Assembly (NCBI GenBank): GCA_964570795.1
Contig: CAZMYZ010000005.1
Span: 1-64,000 of the forward strand
DNA: 64,000 nt
From: Damh-18 sp964570795
Lineage (GTDB): Bacteria; Patescibacteriota; Minisyncoccia; Phycocordibacterales; UBA918
Direction: 5' to 3'
Position numbers and translations under genes: made by a program. A model generated the notes under the pieces. It had not been told where the DNA came from. It saw only the letters and a program-made list of their open reading frames with translations, and searched no databases. This document shows, in pieces, positions 8,455 through 17,339 of this stretch; position 1 is the stretch's first letter, and the number at the start of each line of letters is the position of its first letter.

Positions 8455-8675
8455 CACCGGTAGACACAGGTCTGACGCGCTTCAGTGCGCATCGTATTAT
8501 GTCTCGTCATGCGAGCACGAGCGCTGCGAGCTTCGTACGCAGCATTCTCGCATGGAGGCATCGTTGCTTTGGCAACAACCTCAGTAACGAAAGGAATATC
8601 ACTCCTAACGTAACTTGTGAGCCCCATACACCCTCCCAGAAGGAAGGTGCTGAGCATTATGGTAAAGAACTTCAT
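8454..8675 (-). CDS. Small lipoprotein, unknown function
   Basis: The product (73 aa) has a signal sequence and lipobox LLGGC (cysteine at about residue 16). The mature part is Arg/Ala-rich with two further cysteines. AGGAGGG precedes the ATG. It starts 9 nt after the end of the upstream lipoprotein gene, so the two are probably co-transcribed. I do not recognise the family. Confidence 0.7.
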   Translation of the reverse strand: MKFFTIMLSTFLLGGCMGLTSYVRSDIPFVTEVVAKATMPPCENAAYEARSARARMTRHNTMRTEARQTCVYR

Positions 8676-8684
8676 GATTCCCTC

Positions 8685-9014
8685 CTATTGGGGCTTTGCC
8701 GCTGCGTTCGGGGACGTAGCAGGAGCAGGTTTTTCGATATACACCATCGGTACCGCACTTTGCGCTGGAGGCACTCCGTATCGGATATTCCTTGATGAGG
8801 CCGACTCAGTGATGTAACAACGCATACTCCCATACACATCGGGGACACAACGTGCGTTGCGCTCATGCCTTGTATTGCCACCAGCACCCTGTGCCCAGTC
8901 CATGAGTCCATCGGTACCTGCTGAGTATTGTCCACCGATATTGCCATACGACACACATCCTGAGACCAACAACGACGCAAGAGCAGCAAGTGTGAGACTA
9001 AAGCGATTTTTCAT
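8685..9014 (-). CDS. Small lipoprotein, unknown function
   Basis: The product (109 aa) has a signal sequence with lipobox LLVSGC. Its mature part contains RCVPDVYGSMRCYI, two cysteines that could form a disulfide, and ends in a Pro/Ala-rich tail. I chose the ATG at 9014 because GGAAGGAG lies just upstream; a start at 9029 lacks this. It is first in the three-gene lipoprotein cluster and diverges from pilB. Confidence 0.75.
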   Translation of the reverse strand: MKNRFSLTLAALASLLVSGCVSYGNIGGQYSAGTDGLMDWAQGAGGNTRHERNARCVPDVYGSMRCYITESASSRNIRYGVPPAQSAVPMVYIEKPAPATSPNAAAKPQ

Positions 9015-9140
9015 GATTTCTCCTTCCAAGAGAAAATTTAACTGTTTTTATTATATCACAATATAATATTAAAGTCAACAATCCCCAAAAAGTGCCTTAT
9101 TCCCTGCTTATTTGAGGGGTCCGCGTGCTACCATATACGT

Positions 9141-10790
9141 ATGGCAACATTCGATGACACTCGTATCAATTCCAATATCGACAAACTCCACCACATCGAG
9201 GAAGAGCGTCTTTTGCGACAATTAGCGCCGAAATATGGCTACCCCTATGTAAACCTCAGCGAAACAAAAGTGGATGTGGATGCGCTTCGCCTCCTTTCTG
9301 AAGCAGAATCAACACGCCTCGGGTGTGCAATTTTCGCAAAAGAAGGCGCGGTGGCATCAGTCGCCATCTCGAATCCTAAACACCCTGAAATTCCCGCAAT
9401 CGGAGAAAGATTGAAAGATTTGGGACTTACCGCAACTCTCTATCTCGCCTCTCATCAAAGCCTTACACAAGCGTGGGCACACTATCACGATACCGAAAAA
9501 GCAACCGCAGAAACACGGGGAGTATTGGATGTAAATGAAAAAAAGATTGAGGAGTTTATGCGGGATATTCATTCACACTTTGATGTGGGTGGAATGCTTG
9601 CGAAGATTCAGGGAGAAAATAATGTGGAGCGCACGAGTAAAATTATTGAAATCCTTTTTGGTGGTGCCTTAGCACTCTGGGCGTCTGACGTACACATCGA
9701 ACCTGAAGTTGCTTCCACCCGCGTACGGTATCGTCTCGATGGCGTCCTTATGGATGTGGGAGATATTGCGCGTGAAGCCACTCCGCATATTATTTCACGT
9801 ATCAAACTTCTCGCGGGGGTAAAACTCAATGTACGTAATACAGCACAAGACGGCCGCTTCACTATCGACATCGGGAGTCGTGAGATTGAAATTCGTACCT
9901 CCGTTATTCCGGGTGCGCAGGGTGAATCTATCGTAATGCGTCTTCTCGATCAGAAATCAGCAAACTTCAGTATCGAAAAACTCGGTCTCAGCCCGCGCCT
10001 TCGTGAGATTATTGATCAGGAGTTAAAGCAGCCTAATGGCGCTATTGTGACTACGGGCCCTACCGGCTCGGGGAAAACCACCGCCCTCTACTCATTCCTC
10101 AAAGCAGTGAGTACTCCCGAAATTAAAATAATCACCCTTGAAGACCCTGTTGAATACAAACTCGAAGGAGTGGTACATACCCCCATTAGTGCTTCATATA
10201 GCTTTGCGAGTGGACTCCGCGCCATTCTGCGCCAGGACCCCGACGTGATTCTTGTAGGAGAAATTCGCGATAGAGAGGTGGCGGAAGCGGTGGTTCATGC
10301 CGCCCTCACCGGGCACCTCGTACTCTCTACTCTTCACACCAACAGCGCAGCAGCGGCCTTTGCGCGACTTATTGATATCGGTGTGGACTCACGTATGTTT
10401 GGGAGCGCATTCAATATCATGCTTGGACAACGTCTCGTACGTGTACTCTGTGACAAATGTAAGGTGGAGCGCAATATGACCACTGAGGAATTAAAAATGA
10501 TTCAACGAGTGCTCGAGGTTCCCGTTGCTATTCAAACCATCTTTGATGCAAAAGGTTGTGAAGCGTGCGGCATGAATGGATACAAAGGACGCCTTGGTGT
10601 ATTTGAAGCAATTCAAATTGATGAAGCTGTAGAAAATGCAGTACTCACCGACTCACGCGAGGTAGCCATTCTTGCCGCCGCTAAACCACAAGGAATTCCC
10701 ACAATGCAACAAGATGGTATCTACAAGGCCCTTGCAGGTATGACCACTCTCGATGAACTCGAGCGCGTGTTGGGATTGTATGTAGAATAG
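9141..10790 (+). CDS. pilB: Type IV pilus / type II secretion assembly ATPase (PilB/GspE family)
   Basis: This 549-aa protein has the full family layout. An N-terminal MshEN-like domain covers about 20-110. The ATPase core has DVHIEP, Walker A TGPTGSGKTTALY (about 307-319), the Asp box TLEDPVEYKL, Walker B PDVILVGEIRD and the His box GHLVLSTLHT. A tetracysteine zinc site follows (CDKCK and CEAC, about 441-478). The enzyme powers pilus extension from the cytoplasmic face. No pilC, pilT or pilin genes are adjacent, so partners must lie elsewhere. A strong terminator follows. Confidence 0.93.
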   Translation: MATFDDTRINSNIDKLHHIEEERLLRQLAPKYGYPYVNLSETKVDVDALRLLSEAESTRLGCAIFAKEGAVASVAISNPKHPEIPAIGERLKDLGLTATLYLASHQSLTQAWAHYHDTEKATAETRGVLDVNEKKIEEFMRDIHSHFDVGGMLAKIQGENNVERTSKIIEILFGGALALWASDVHIEPEVASTRVRYRLDGVLMDVGDIAREATPHIISRIKLLAGVKLNVRNTAQDGRFTIDIGSREIEIRTSVIPGAQGESIVMRLLDQKSANFSIEKLGLSPRLREIIDQELKQPNGAIVTTGPTGSGKTTALYSFLKAVSTPEIKIITLEDPVEYKLEGVVHTPISASYSFASGLRAILRQDPDVILVGEIRDREVAEAVVHAALTGHLVLSTLHTNSAAAAFARLIDIGVDSRMFGSAFNIMLGQRLVRVLCDKCKVERNMTTEELKMIQRVLEVPVAIQTIFDAKGCEACGMNGYKGRLGVFEAIQIDEAVENAVLTDSREVAILAAAKPQGIPTMQQDGIYKALAGMTTLDELERVLGLYVE

Positions 10791-10796
10791 ATACTC

Positions 10797-10830
10797 AAAA
10801 ACCGCCGGCCCCTATGGGGCCGGCGGTTTT
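10797..10830 (+). terminator. Terminator after pilB
   Basis: A GC-rich hairpin with the loop TAT (arms AAAACCGCCGGCCCC and its complement) lies 7 bp after the pilB stop and ends in TTTT. Confidence 0.85.
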
Positions 10831-10916
10831 CTTATGCTACGCAATCACCCCACCCTAAGGTCAAGGAGACGCCAGAATAAGACTGTGCTATATTCGGCAG
10901 TAGTGAGATATCGTTC

Positions 10917-11073
10917 GTTCACATCGAACCTATAACCCTTTACGCAATAGCTTCCGTAAGAAGTGACACTCCAAAACTGAGGTTTACCTCAGTGGTCACA
11001 CTCTAAGGTGGGTACCAAAATACCCTCGTCTTGAGTGCCAAGTATTGCGTAAAGGGTTATCAGTTCGATGAAC
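10917..11073 (+). ncRNA. Structured RNA candidate, class unknown (6S-like possible)
   Basis: A long closing helix joins 10917-10949 to 11043-11073: 18 bp perfect (10932-10949 with 11043-11060), then 7 bp, then 4 bp, separated by small internal loops. The 93 nt inside contain a hairpin ACTGAGGT/ACCTCAGT within a GTGAC/GTCAC stem, and a second hairpin around GGGTA/TACCC within CACTC/GAGTG. The strand is inferred from neighbouring pilB and ruvB. A weak -10-like TATATT lies at about 10890. One long helix with an open centre recalls 6S RNA, but I cannot confirm it. It could instead be a ruvB leader. Confidence 0.55.
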
Positions 11074-11195
11074 CCAAAATAAAAAGAAGCATCCAGACAT
11101 TCCGAATGCAATGAACGATACCGGGACATTCTATCATGTCTTGTATTTTTGTCAACCCCCTCCCGCTCTACCCCCTCTTCATATACAATATACCT

Positions 11196-12191
11196 ATGAA
11201 CGTACCCACCGATTCAAAACCTGTTATCGAGCGTGACTTCTCCGGCAACCTCGACCAGACCCTTCGCCCACAATCATGGGATGAGTATGTAGGACAGGCA
11301 AAAATCAAGGAAAATCTGCGTATTTTGCTCACCGCCGCTCGTGAGCGTGGTCATGCAGCGGAACATATTCTTCTCTATGGACCACCCGGACTTGGAAAAA
11401 CAACGCTTGCCCATCTCATTTCAAAAACCTTGGGTACTAACATGAAGACCACCTCAGGTCCTGCTATTGAGCGTGTGGGCGACCTAGCCGCCATTCTTAC
11501 CAACCTTACTCCTGGAGACGTACTTTTTATTGATGAAATTCATCGACTTTCAAAATCTATTGAGGAAGTACTTTATCCTGCGATGGAGTCAGGGGTCCTC
11601 GACATCATTATCGGTAAAGGGCCTTCGGCGCGCACCGTGCAACTTGACCTCCCTCCATTCACTCTTGTTGCCGCCACCACCCGTATTTCACTCCTCTCTT
11701 CTCCCCTTCGCTCCCGCTTTTCAGGCGGAACCTTCCGTCTCGAGTTTTATACTGACGATGAAATCGCGCATATTCTTGGGCGTTCTGCAGAACTCCTATC
11801 GGTACGTGTTTTACCCACCCTTCTCGAACATATTGCACACCGTTGTCGCGCCACCCCCCGTACTGCAAACTATCTTTTGAAACGCTGTCGCGATTTAGCA
11901 CAACTTGAAAACTCCGACCTTGATGAACGTATTATTGAAAAGACATTTGACCTCCTTGAAATAGACTCACGCGGCCTCACCGGCCCCGACCGCGCAGTAC
12001 TCTCGGTGGTGATTGATAAATTTAATGGAGGTCCTGTGGGGCTCAACACTATCGCGGCAGCAACCGGTGAGGAGATGTCGACTATAGAGGATGTGCTCGA
12101 ACCCTACCTCATTCGCCAAGGGTTTCTTGAGCGTACTCCTCGGGGACGCGTCGCAACATCAAGCGCGTACGAGCATATGCGCTCGATGTAA
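11196..12191 (+). CDS. ruvB: Holliday junction branch-migration ATPase RuvB
   Basis: The product (331 aa) is of normal length. It has LRPQSWDEYVGQ, Walker A GPPGLGKTTLA, Walker B LFIDEIHR, the AAA+ sensor segment VAATTR, and the C-terminal winged-helix motif RTPRGRVAT. RuvB drives branch migration with RuvA, and RuvC (12942) cuts the junction. I chose the ATG at 11196 (MNVPTDSKP) over an in-frame ATG at 11136, because the extra 20 residues are not family-like. No ruvA lies in the window. Confidence 0.96.
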   Translation: MNVPTDSKPVIERDFSGNLDQTLRPQSWDEYVGQAKIKENLRILLTAARERGHAAEHILLYGPPGLGKTTLAHLISKTLGTNMKTTSGPAIERVGDLAAILTNLTPGDVLFIDEIHRLSKSIEEVLYPAMESGVLDIIIGKGPSARTVQLDLPPFTLVAATTRISLLSSPLRSRFSGGTFRLEFYTDDEIAHILGRSAELLSVRVLPTLLEHIAHRCRATPRTANYLLKRCRDLAQLENSDLDERIIEKTFDLLEIDSRGLTGPDRAVLSVVIDKFNGGPVGLNTIAAATGEEMSTIEDVLEPYLIRQGFLERTPRGRVATSSAYEHMRSM

Positions 12192-12203
12192 AAAGTAGGA
12201 TCA

Positions 12204-12327
12204 AGAGTTTGTCCAATGACCCCAGATACGAGGCGTCGAAGAATGAAAAACATGAGTCGTACATAACGTACGGTGAATGTTTGAATGATGAAAACAACGA
12301 AGTAGGTGGGGTCATTAGACAAACTCT
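12204..12327. repeat. X element copy 1: stem-loop with conserved core, after ruvB
   Basis: The outer arms 12204-12224 and 12307-12327 pair over 20 of 21 positions. The core (12225-12306) starts GATACGAGG and contains nested helices AAACA/TGTTT (12248-12252, 12278-12282) and CGTAC/GTACG with a 5-nt loop (12258-12272), then TGAATG and ACAACGAAG. The core is shared with 41449-41571 and 17675-17801, while the outer arms are unrelated in sequence. It lies 12 nt after the ruvB stop. Confidence 0.85.
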
Positions 12328-12391
12328 GAGTTGATGAAATGCACACAGAGTGGTTATATATTCCTATCATTATTCATTAGTACTTCATACT

Positions 12392-12940
12392 ATGTCAGGA
12401 CACAATAAATGGTCGCAAATTAAGCATCAGAAAGCAAAAACTGATGGGCAAAAGAGTAAGGTATTTTCAAAGCATGCAAGTCTTATTGCAATGGAATCAC
12501 GTAAGGCGATGGGAAATCTCAGTTCTCCTGGACTTGCGGCAGCGATTGAGCGCGCAAAAAAAGATTCAATGCCCAAGGAAAATATCGACCGTGCAGTAGC
12601 AAAAGGTAGTGGCGCTGATGGTGCTACTCTTTCTGAAGTACTCTATGAGACCTACGGCCCCGGTGGCACTGCGATTCTTATAACCGCAGTAACTGACAAC
12701 CCCAACCGCACTACCCCTGAAATGAAACACCTCCTCTCAAAGAATGGGTACCAACTTGGTGCTGTAGGCTCTTCTACATGGGCTTTTACCAAAACACATG
12801 GAGGGTATACCCCAAACATGCCCATGACGCTTTCTGATGAAGATGGAGAGAAACTTGCTACGCTTGTTGAACTTCTTGAGGCAAATGATGATGTACAGGA
12901 TGTCTTCACTACCGCAGACGAAACTAATCCTGAAGACTAG
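12392..12940 (+). CDS. yebC: YebC/TACO1-family protein, shortened
   Basis: The N-terminus is unmistakable: MSGHNKWSQIKHQKAKTDG, then FSKHASLI, ERAKKDSMPKENIDRA and YGPGGTAILI. The family acts in transcriptional regulation or in translation of proline stretches, depending on the member. This copy has 182 aa instead of about 240. After GSSTWAF the usual 50-60-residue part of the third domain is missing, and the chain jumps to LSDEDGEKLATLVELLEANDDVQDVF, the normal C-terminal motif. The start at 12392 is set by the family. It lies between ruvB and ruvC in the usual operon order. Confidence 0.93.
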   Translation: MSGHNKWSQIKHQKAKTDGQKSKVFSKHASLIAMESRKAMGNLSSPGLAAAIERAKKDSMPKENIDRAVAKGSGADGATLSEVLYETYGPGGTAILITAVTDNPNRTTPEMKHLLSKNGYQLGAVGSSTWAFTKTHGGYTPNMPMTLSDEDGEKLATLVELLEANDDVQDVFTTADETNPED

Positions 12941-12941
12941 C

Positions 12942-13415
12942 ATGCGAGTACTTGCTCTTGACCCTGGTTACGACAGACTCGGCGTTGCGGTGCTTGAGCG
13001 ACAAAACGGAAAAGAGGTCTTGCTCTATTCAGGATGTATAGAGACTGCACGAGATGATGTACTTACCGAACGGCTTTTCACCGTCGGAACTGCAGTGCAG
13101 GAATTGCTCAATACATATTCCCCTTCCTCCGTTGGCATTGAAACGCTTTTTTTTAACAAAAACACCAAGACTGCCATCGGTGTGGCGCAAGCGCGCGGCA
13201 TCATTATCTTCCTCGCAAAACAAGCAGGGTGCACCGTGTATGAGTTTGGCCCACAAGAAATAAAAGTAGCGGTAACTGGTTATGGAAAAAGTGATAAGCA
13301 GGGGGTAATAGATATGGTAAAACGCCTTATTATAAATGCGCCCCAGAAGGCACTCGATGACGAATACGACGCAATCGCTGTTGGAATCACCGCTCTCGCC
13401 CACCATCGTGGGTAA
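12942..13415 (+). CDS. ruvC: Crossover junction endodeoxyribonuclease RuvC
   Basis: The product (157 aa) starts MRVLALDPGYDRLG, and the first catalytic Asp is in LDPG. The second acidic residue is in GIETLFF (about Glu68), and the C-terminal acidic pair is in DDEYDAIAVG. The enzyme resolves Holliday junctions moved by RuvB. The ATG comes one base after the yebC stop, so translation is probably coupled. The longer in-frame extension upstream lies inside yebC and is not used. Confidence 0.95.
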   Translation: MRVLALDPGYDRLGVAVLERQNGKEVLLYSGCIETARDDVLTERLFTVGTAVQELLNTYSPSSVGIETLFFNKNTKTAIGVAQARGIIIFLAKQAGCTVYEFGPQEIKVAVTGYGKSDKQGVIDMVKRLIINAPQKALDDEYDAIAVGITALAHHRG

Positions 13416-13510
13416 TCTTGGTTGCGAATTCAAGGTACCCTGTTGCACAAACCGCAAACTTTTGATACAAAAGACCCTAATAAATTATTGTAACCAAACA
13501 CACGAACCAT

Positions 13511-13795
13511 ATGATCTTTTTTGTAGCACAGAACGACTCAGACATTTTTGAAGAGGAGGAAGAGGAAGAAGCGGGTATTGATGATGCACTTCTCGGAGAA
13601 CTCGCAGATGAACTTGATGATGAACTTGATGAGGAGTTTGACCCACTCCTTAAGGAAACTGCATTCGATGCACTCACTGAGGAAACAGACGAGCCTGGTC
13701 TCGCAGAAGATGGGAGTAAGTTGTTTGATGATGAGGAAGATGATGATGAAGAGGATATGGATTATGATTCATTTGACGATCGAGACGAACTCTAG
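13511..13795 (+). CDS. Highly acidic small protein, unknown function
   Basis: This 94-aa ORF is extremely acidic, with runs such as EEEEEEE (14-20) and DDEEDDDEEDMDYD near the C-terminus, and has almost no basic residues. The composition suggests a disordered, charge-driven binder of basic proteins, but that is inference. No signal sequence or strong ribosome-binding site is visible. A perfect terminator follows at once, which supports a real gene. Basic and Ser-rich frames over the same bases are shadows. Confidence 0.55.
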   Translation: MIFFVAQNDSDIFEEEEEEEAGIDDALLGELADELDDELDEEFDPLLKETAFDALTEETDEPGLAEDGSKLFDDEEDDDEEDMDYDSFDDRDEL

Positions 13796-13800
13796 AATAT

Positions 13801-13837
13801 AAAAATAGCCGCCACCTTTAGGGTGGCGGCTATTTTT
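13801..13837. terminator. Bidirectional terminator between the acidic protein gene and tyrS
   Basis: 16-bp arms (13801-13816 and 13822-13837) have A-rich and T-rich ends, so the hairpin can stop transcription from both sides. The two flanking genes converge here. Confidence 0.85.
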
Positions 13838-13838
13838 A

Positions 13839-15020
13839 TTATGGGAGTAATTTCACAAATCGTCGTTTCCCTAATTTAAGTACCACAGGCTCTTTGACCG
13901 TTTCTGGAAACTCAGTGAGTTTCTCTCCTGTCTCTGCATTCTTCACACCCCCGGCTTCGAGCAAACGACGCAATTCGGCCTTTGAAGACACCACATCGTG
14001 TGCAATCAATTCCTCAATATGATTTCCCTTAATTTCAAGCACGTCTTCGGGAACCTGCTTTTGTTGGAATGTCTCCGTAAAATATACTTGCCCTTCTTGT
14101 GCCCCTTCCTCACCGTGATACATCTGCGTAATTTCATACGCAAGACGAAGTTTCATATCGCGTGGGTTTGCCCCTGCTGCGAGTTCCGCTTCAATTGTTT
14201 GCACCTCATGGAGAGGAACACGGGTACACATCGTGAAATACGTCACAATCTCCTCATCACGCATACTCATCACTTTCCCAAACATATCCGTTGCTGGTGC
14301 AAGGAGATTGATGGTATTCCCCCAACTTGAACTCATTTTCCTTCCATCGGTACCATTCACCAATGGTGTCATGAGGATATTTTGTGCTTCTTGTCCAAAG
14401 TGTGGCTGCATAGCGCGCCCCGCAAGGAGATTAAAGCGTTGGTCAGTCCCCCCGAGTTCTACATCAGCATGAATCGCAACACTGTCGTACCCCTGCATAA
14501 GTGGATAGAGTGTCTCGCGAAGTGAAACACGCTTCCCGTAATCGAGACGGCGTTTAATGTTGTCACGTGCAATAAAGTCTGCCACCGAGAAAAGATCTGC
14601 ATGTTCGCCAATTTCACGGTAGGTCAATTTCTCAAGCCATTCTGAATTGTAGCGAAACTCAACCTTATCGATATCAAGAATTTTTCCGACCTGCTCAAGA
14701 TACGTCTTCTTGTTTTCATCTACCGTCTCGCGAGTAAGCATTGGACGCTCACTTTCTTTGTCGGAAGTATCACCAATAATCCCCGTGAAATCGCCCACAA
14801 TGAATACTATTTGATGACCAAGTTCCTGAAAGTCGCGGAGTTTTAAAAGTGGTACCGAGCGCCCAATATGCACATTTGCACTGGTAGGGTCGATACCGAG
14901 TTTTATCCGTAATTGCTTACCGGAGAGGAGTTTTGTTTTAAGTTCGTCACGATGAATCACCTCTTCAACACCGCGAGTGAGTAATGTTTCGATTTTCTCT
15001 AAATCTGTGTCTATTTGCAT
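13839..15020 (-). CDS. tyrS: Tyrosyl-tRNA synthetase
   Basis: The product (393 aa) is a class I synthetase with the HIGH-type motif HIGR (about residues 51-54), the tyrosine-pocket motif GGTDQRFNLLAGR and the KMSKS-type motif KMSSS (about 228-232). An S4-like RNA-binding segment follows at the C-terminus (SKAELRRLLEAGGVKN). It charges tRNA-Tyr. The gene is divergent from the penicillin-binding protein gene, with the two starts about 70 bp apart. Confidence 0.95.
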   Translation of the reverse strand: MQIDTDLEKIETLLTRGVEEVIHRDELKTKLLSGKQLRIKLGIDPTSANVHIGRSVPLLKLRDFQELGHQIVFIVGDFTGIIGDTSDKESERPMLTRETVDENKKTYLEQVGKILDIDKVEFRYNSEWLEKLTYREIGEHADLFSVADFIARDNIKRRLDYGKRVSLRETLYPLMQGYDSVAIHADVELGGTDQRFNLLAGRAMQPHFGQEAQNILMTPLVNGTDGRKMSSSWGNTINLLAPATDMFGKVMSMRDEEIVTYFTMCTRVPLHEVQTIEAELAAGANPRDMKLRLAYEITQMYHGEEGAQEGQVYFTETFQQKQVPEDVLEIKGNHIEELIAHDVVSSKAELRRLLEAGGVKNAETGEKLTEFPETVKEPVVLKLGKRRFVKLLP

Positions 15021-15092
15021 AATATGTATGCATTATGGTATCACACCGTACCCATATTTATATCTACACAATACAGTGATACTATTGGCAAT

Positions 15093-17339
15093 ATGATACA
15101 TACGCGTATATGGATTAAGCAGCATTTTAAAGAGATTATTATTGATGGTTTTATTGGGCTTATTGTATTGGGACTTATTGGTACTGGTATACTCCTCGTG
15201 TGGGTTGCCACACTCGACATCCCCGATCTTTCTTCTTTTGAAGAGCGTAAGGTGCAACAATCCACAAAAATCTACGACCGCACTGGTGAAATTCTCCTCT
15301 ATGACCTTCATCAAGATGTGCGTCGGACTATTGTGCCCTATGAAGATATCTCGCGTCATATAAAAAATGCTACGGTCGCTATTGAGGATGACACCTTCTT
15401 TGAACATGCAGGTGTACGTCCTCTCGCAATTCTCCGCTCCATGATAAGCAATGTGCAAAAGGGTGGTGGTCCCTTCAGTGGTGCGGGTGGATCCACCATC
15501 ACACAACAAGTGATTAAAAATTCCATCCTGCAACATGAAAAAACAATCACACGAAAGGTGAAGGAAGCCATTCTTGCATTCCGTCTCGAGCAAATCCTCA
15601 CCAAAGATGAAATTCTTGGCCACTACCTCAATGAGTCTCCGTATGGGGGCACTATTTATGGTGTCGAGGAGGCAAGTCTCTCATTCTTTGGGAAACGGGC
15701 GTCAGAGGTGACGCTCGCAGAAGCAGCGTACCTTGCCGCACTTCCCCAACTCCCTACCTACTACTCTCCCTATGGCAACCATATCGATGAACTCGAGATT
15801 CGCAAAAATTATGTGCTCGAGAAAATGGTAAAACTCGGTTTTATTACACAAGAAGAACATGATGCCGCTATGAATGAGCGAGTGGAATTTAAACCACAGG
15901 TGGCAACCGGGATTCGTGCGCCACACTTTGTGTTCATGGTGCGTGATTATCTCGTAGAAAAATACGGTGAAGAATCTATTGCTGAACGCGGACTCAAGGT
16001 CATCACCACTGTCGATTGGAAACTACAGGAACAAGCGGAGGAAATTGTGAAAAAAAATGCACTCCACAACACCACTGCATTTAATGCGGAAAATGCCGCG
16101 CTCGTTGCTACAGACCCCACCACAGGGCAGATACTTGTTATGGTAGGTTCACGTGATTACTTTGACACCGAGATAGATGGTAACTTCAATATTGCACTTG
16201 CAGAGCGTCAACCGGGTTCTTCTTTTAAACCATTTGTGTACGCAACAGCATTTAAAAAAGGATATACGCCTGAGACGGTGGTTTTTGACCTCAAGACACA
16301 ATTTTCTACCGCGTGTGCACCAGACAACTTCACCTCTGAAGAAGGTTGTTATTCACCCGATAATTATGACCATAAATTCCGGGGTCCAGTCACCTTTAAA
16401 AACGCACTAGCCCAATCACTCAACATACCCGCGGTAAAAGCGCTCTACCTCGCGGGTATTCCTGCATCAATTAAAATGGCACGTGATATGGGTATTACCA
16501 CTCTCGGTAGTGGCAACACCTATGGACTCACCCTTGTGCTCGGGGGTGGTGAAGTAAAACTCCTTGAGATGGTGGGCGCATACGGCACATTTGCGAATGA
16601 AGGGGTACGCCATGAACTCCAAAGTATTATTCGTATCGAGGATGCTGAGGGAAATGTACTTGAAGAACCTGAGCCAGTTGCGAAACCTGTACTCGACCCC
16701 AACGTAGCCCGACAAATTTCTGATATCCTTTCTGATAATGTTGCACGCACACCGCTCTATGGAGCCAACTCTACACTCTACTTCCCCGGCCGTGACGTAG
16801 CCGCTAAAACAGGTACTACTAACGACAAGCGTGATGCGTGGGTACTTGGATATACCCCCAATCTTGTCGTGGGTGCATGGGCAGGAAACAACGACAACCG
16901 TTCAATGAGTGAAATATCCGGACTTATTATTACTCCCCTCTGGAGAGAGTTTATGGATGTTGCACTCCCTACTCTTGAAAACAAATCTTTTACAAAACCC
17001 GCCCCAACCCCCGACACCCTCAAACCCGTCCTCAGAGGGGTCTGGTTTGACGCAGGAGCGCTTGTAACGCCTACACCGAGTGATTCTGAGGAAGAGACCG
17101 AGCCTGTACCTATTACGGTGGAAAACGCGGTGGTGGGTGCACACTCCATTCTTTACTTCCTCGATAAGGACGATCCTCGTGGTCCACAGCCGTCATACCC
17201 TACCGATGGACAGTTCCCTCTCTGGGAATATCCAATTACCCTCTGGAAAAATGCACTTATGGGACTCAATACTGGTGAAGAAACAAAAGAAACTGATACT
17301 TCTGATTCTGAAGAATCAAACGATTCCAATAATCACTAA
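15093..17339 (+). CDS. Class A penicillin-binding protein (transglycosylase/transpeptidase)
   Basis: The product (748 aa) has one N-terminal transmembrane helix (about 20-42). The GT51 glycosyltransferase domain shows EDDTFFEHAG and GGSTITQQ. The transpeptidase domain carries the active-site SxxK in PGSSFKPFVY, an SLN motif and KTGTTN. It polymerises and cross-links peptidoglycan outside the membrane. The C-terminal tail is Thr/Pro/Glu-rich and ends in an acidic Ser/Asp/Glu stretch. I chose the ATG at 15093 (MIHTRIW) because it places the helix normally. The gene overlaps the convergent DciA-like gene by 4 bp. Confidence 0.95.
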   Translation: MIHTRIWIKQHFKEIIIDGFIGLIVLGLIGTGILLVWVATLDIPDLSSFEERKVQQSTKIYDRTGEILLYDLHQDVRRTIVPYEDISRHIKNATVAIEDDTFFEHAGVRPLAILRSMISNVQKGGGPFSGAGGSTITQQVIKNSILQHEKTITRKVKEAILAFRLEQILTKDEILGHYLNESPYGGTIYGVEEASLSFFGKRASEVTLAEAAYLAALPQLPTYYSPYGNHIDELEIRKNYVLEKMVKLGFITQEEHDAAMNERVEFKPQVATGIRAPHFVFMVRDYLVEKYGEESIAERGLKVITTVDWKLQEQAEEIVKKNALHNTTAFNAENAALVATDPTTGQILVMVGSRDYFDTEIDGNFNIALAERQPGSSFKPFVYATAFKKGYTPETVVFDLKTQFSTACAPDNFTSEEGCYSPDNYDHKFRGPVTFKNALAQSLNIPAVKALYLAGIPASIKMARDMGITTLGSGNTYGLTLVLGGGEVKLLEMVGAYGTFANEGVRHELQSIIRIEDAEGNVLEEPEPVAKPVLDPNVARQISDILSDNVARTPLYGANSTLYFPGRDVAAKTGTTNDKRDAWVLGYTPNLVVGAWAGNNDNRSMSEISGLIITPLWREFMDVALPTLENKSFTKPAPTPDTLKPVLRGVWFDAGALVTPTPSDSEEETEPVPITVENAVVGAHSILYFLDKDDPRGPQPSYPTDGQFPLWEYPITLWKNALMGLNTGEETKETDTSDSEESNDSNNH

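Noticed and set aside
13548..13802. A Lys/Arg/Met-rich frame over the acidic protein gene
   Set aside because: It is the +1 shadow of the Glu/Asp-rich frame and has no start signal of its own.
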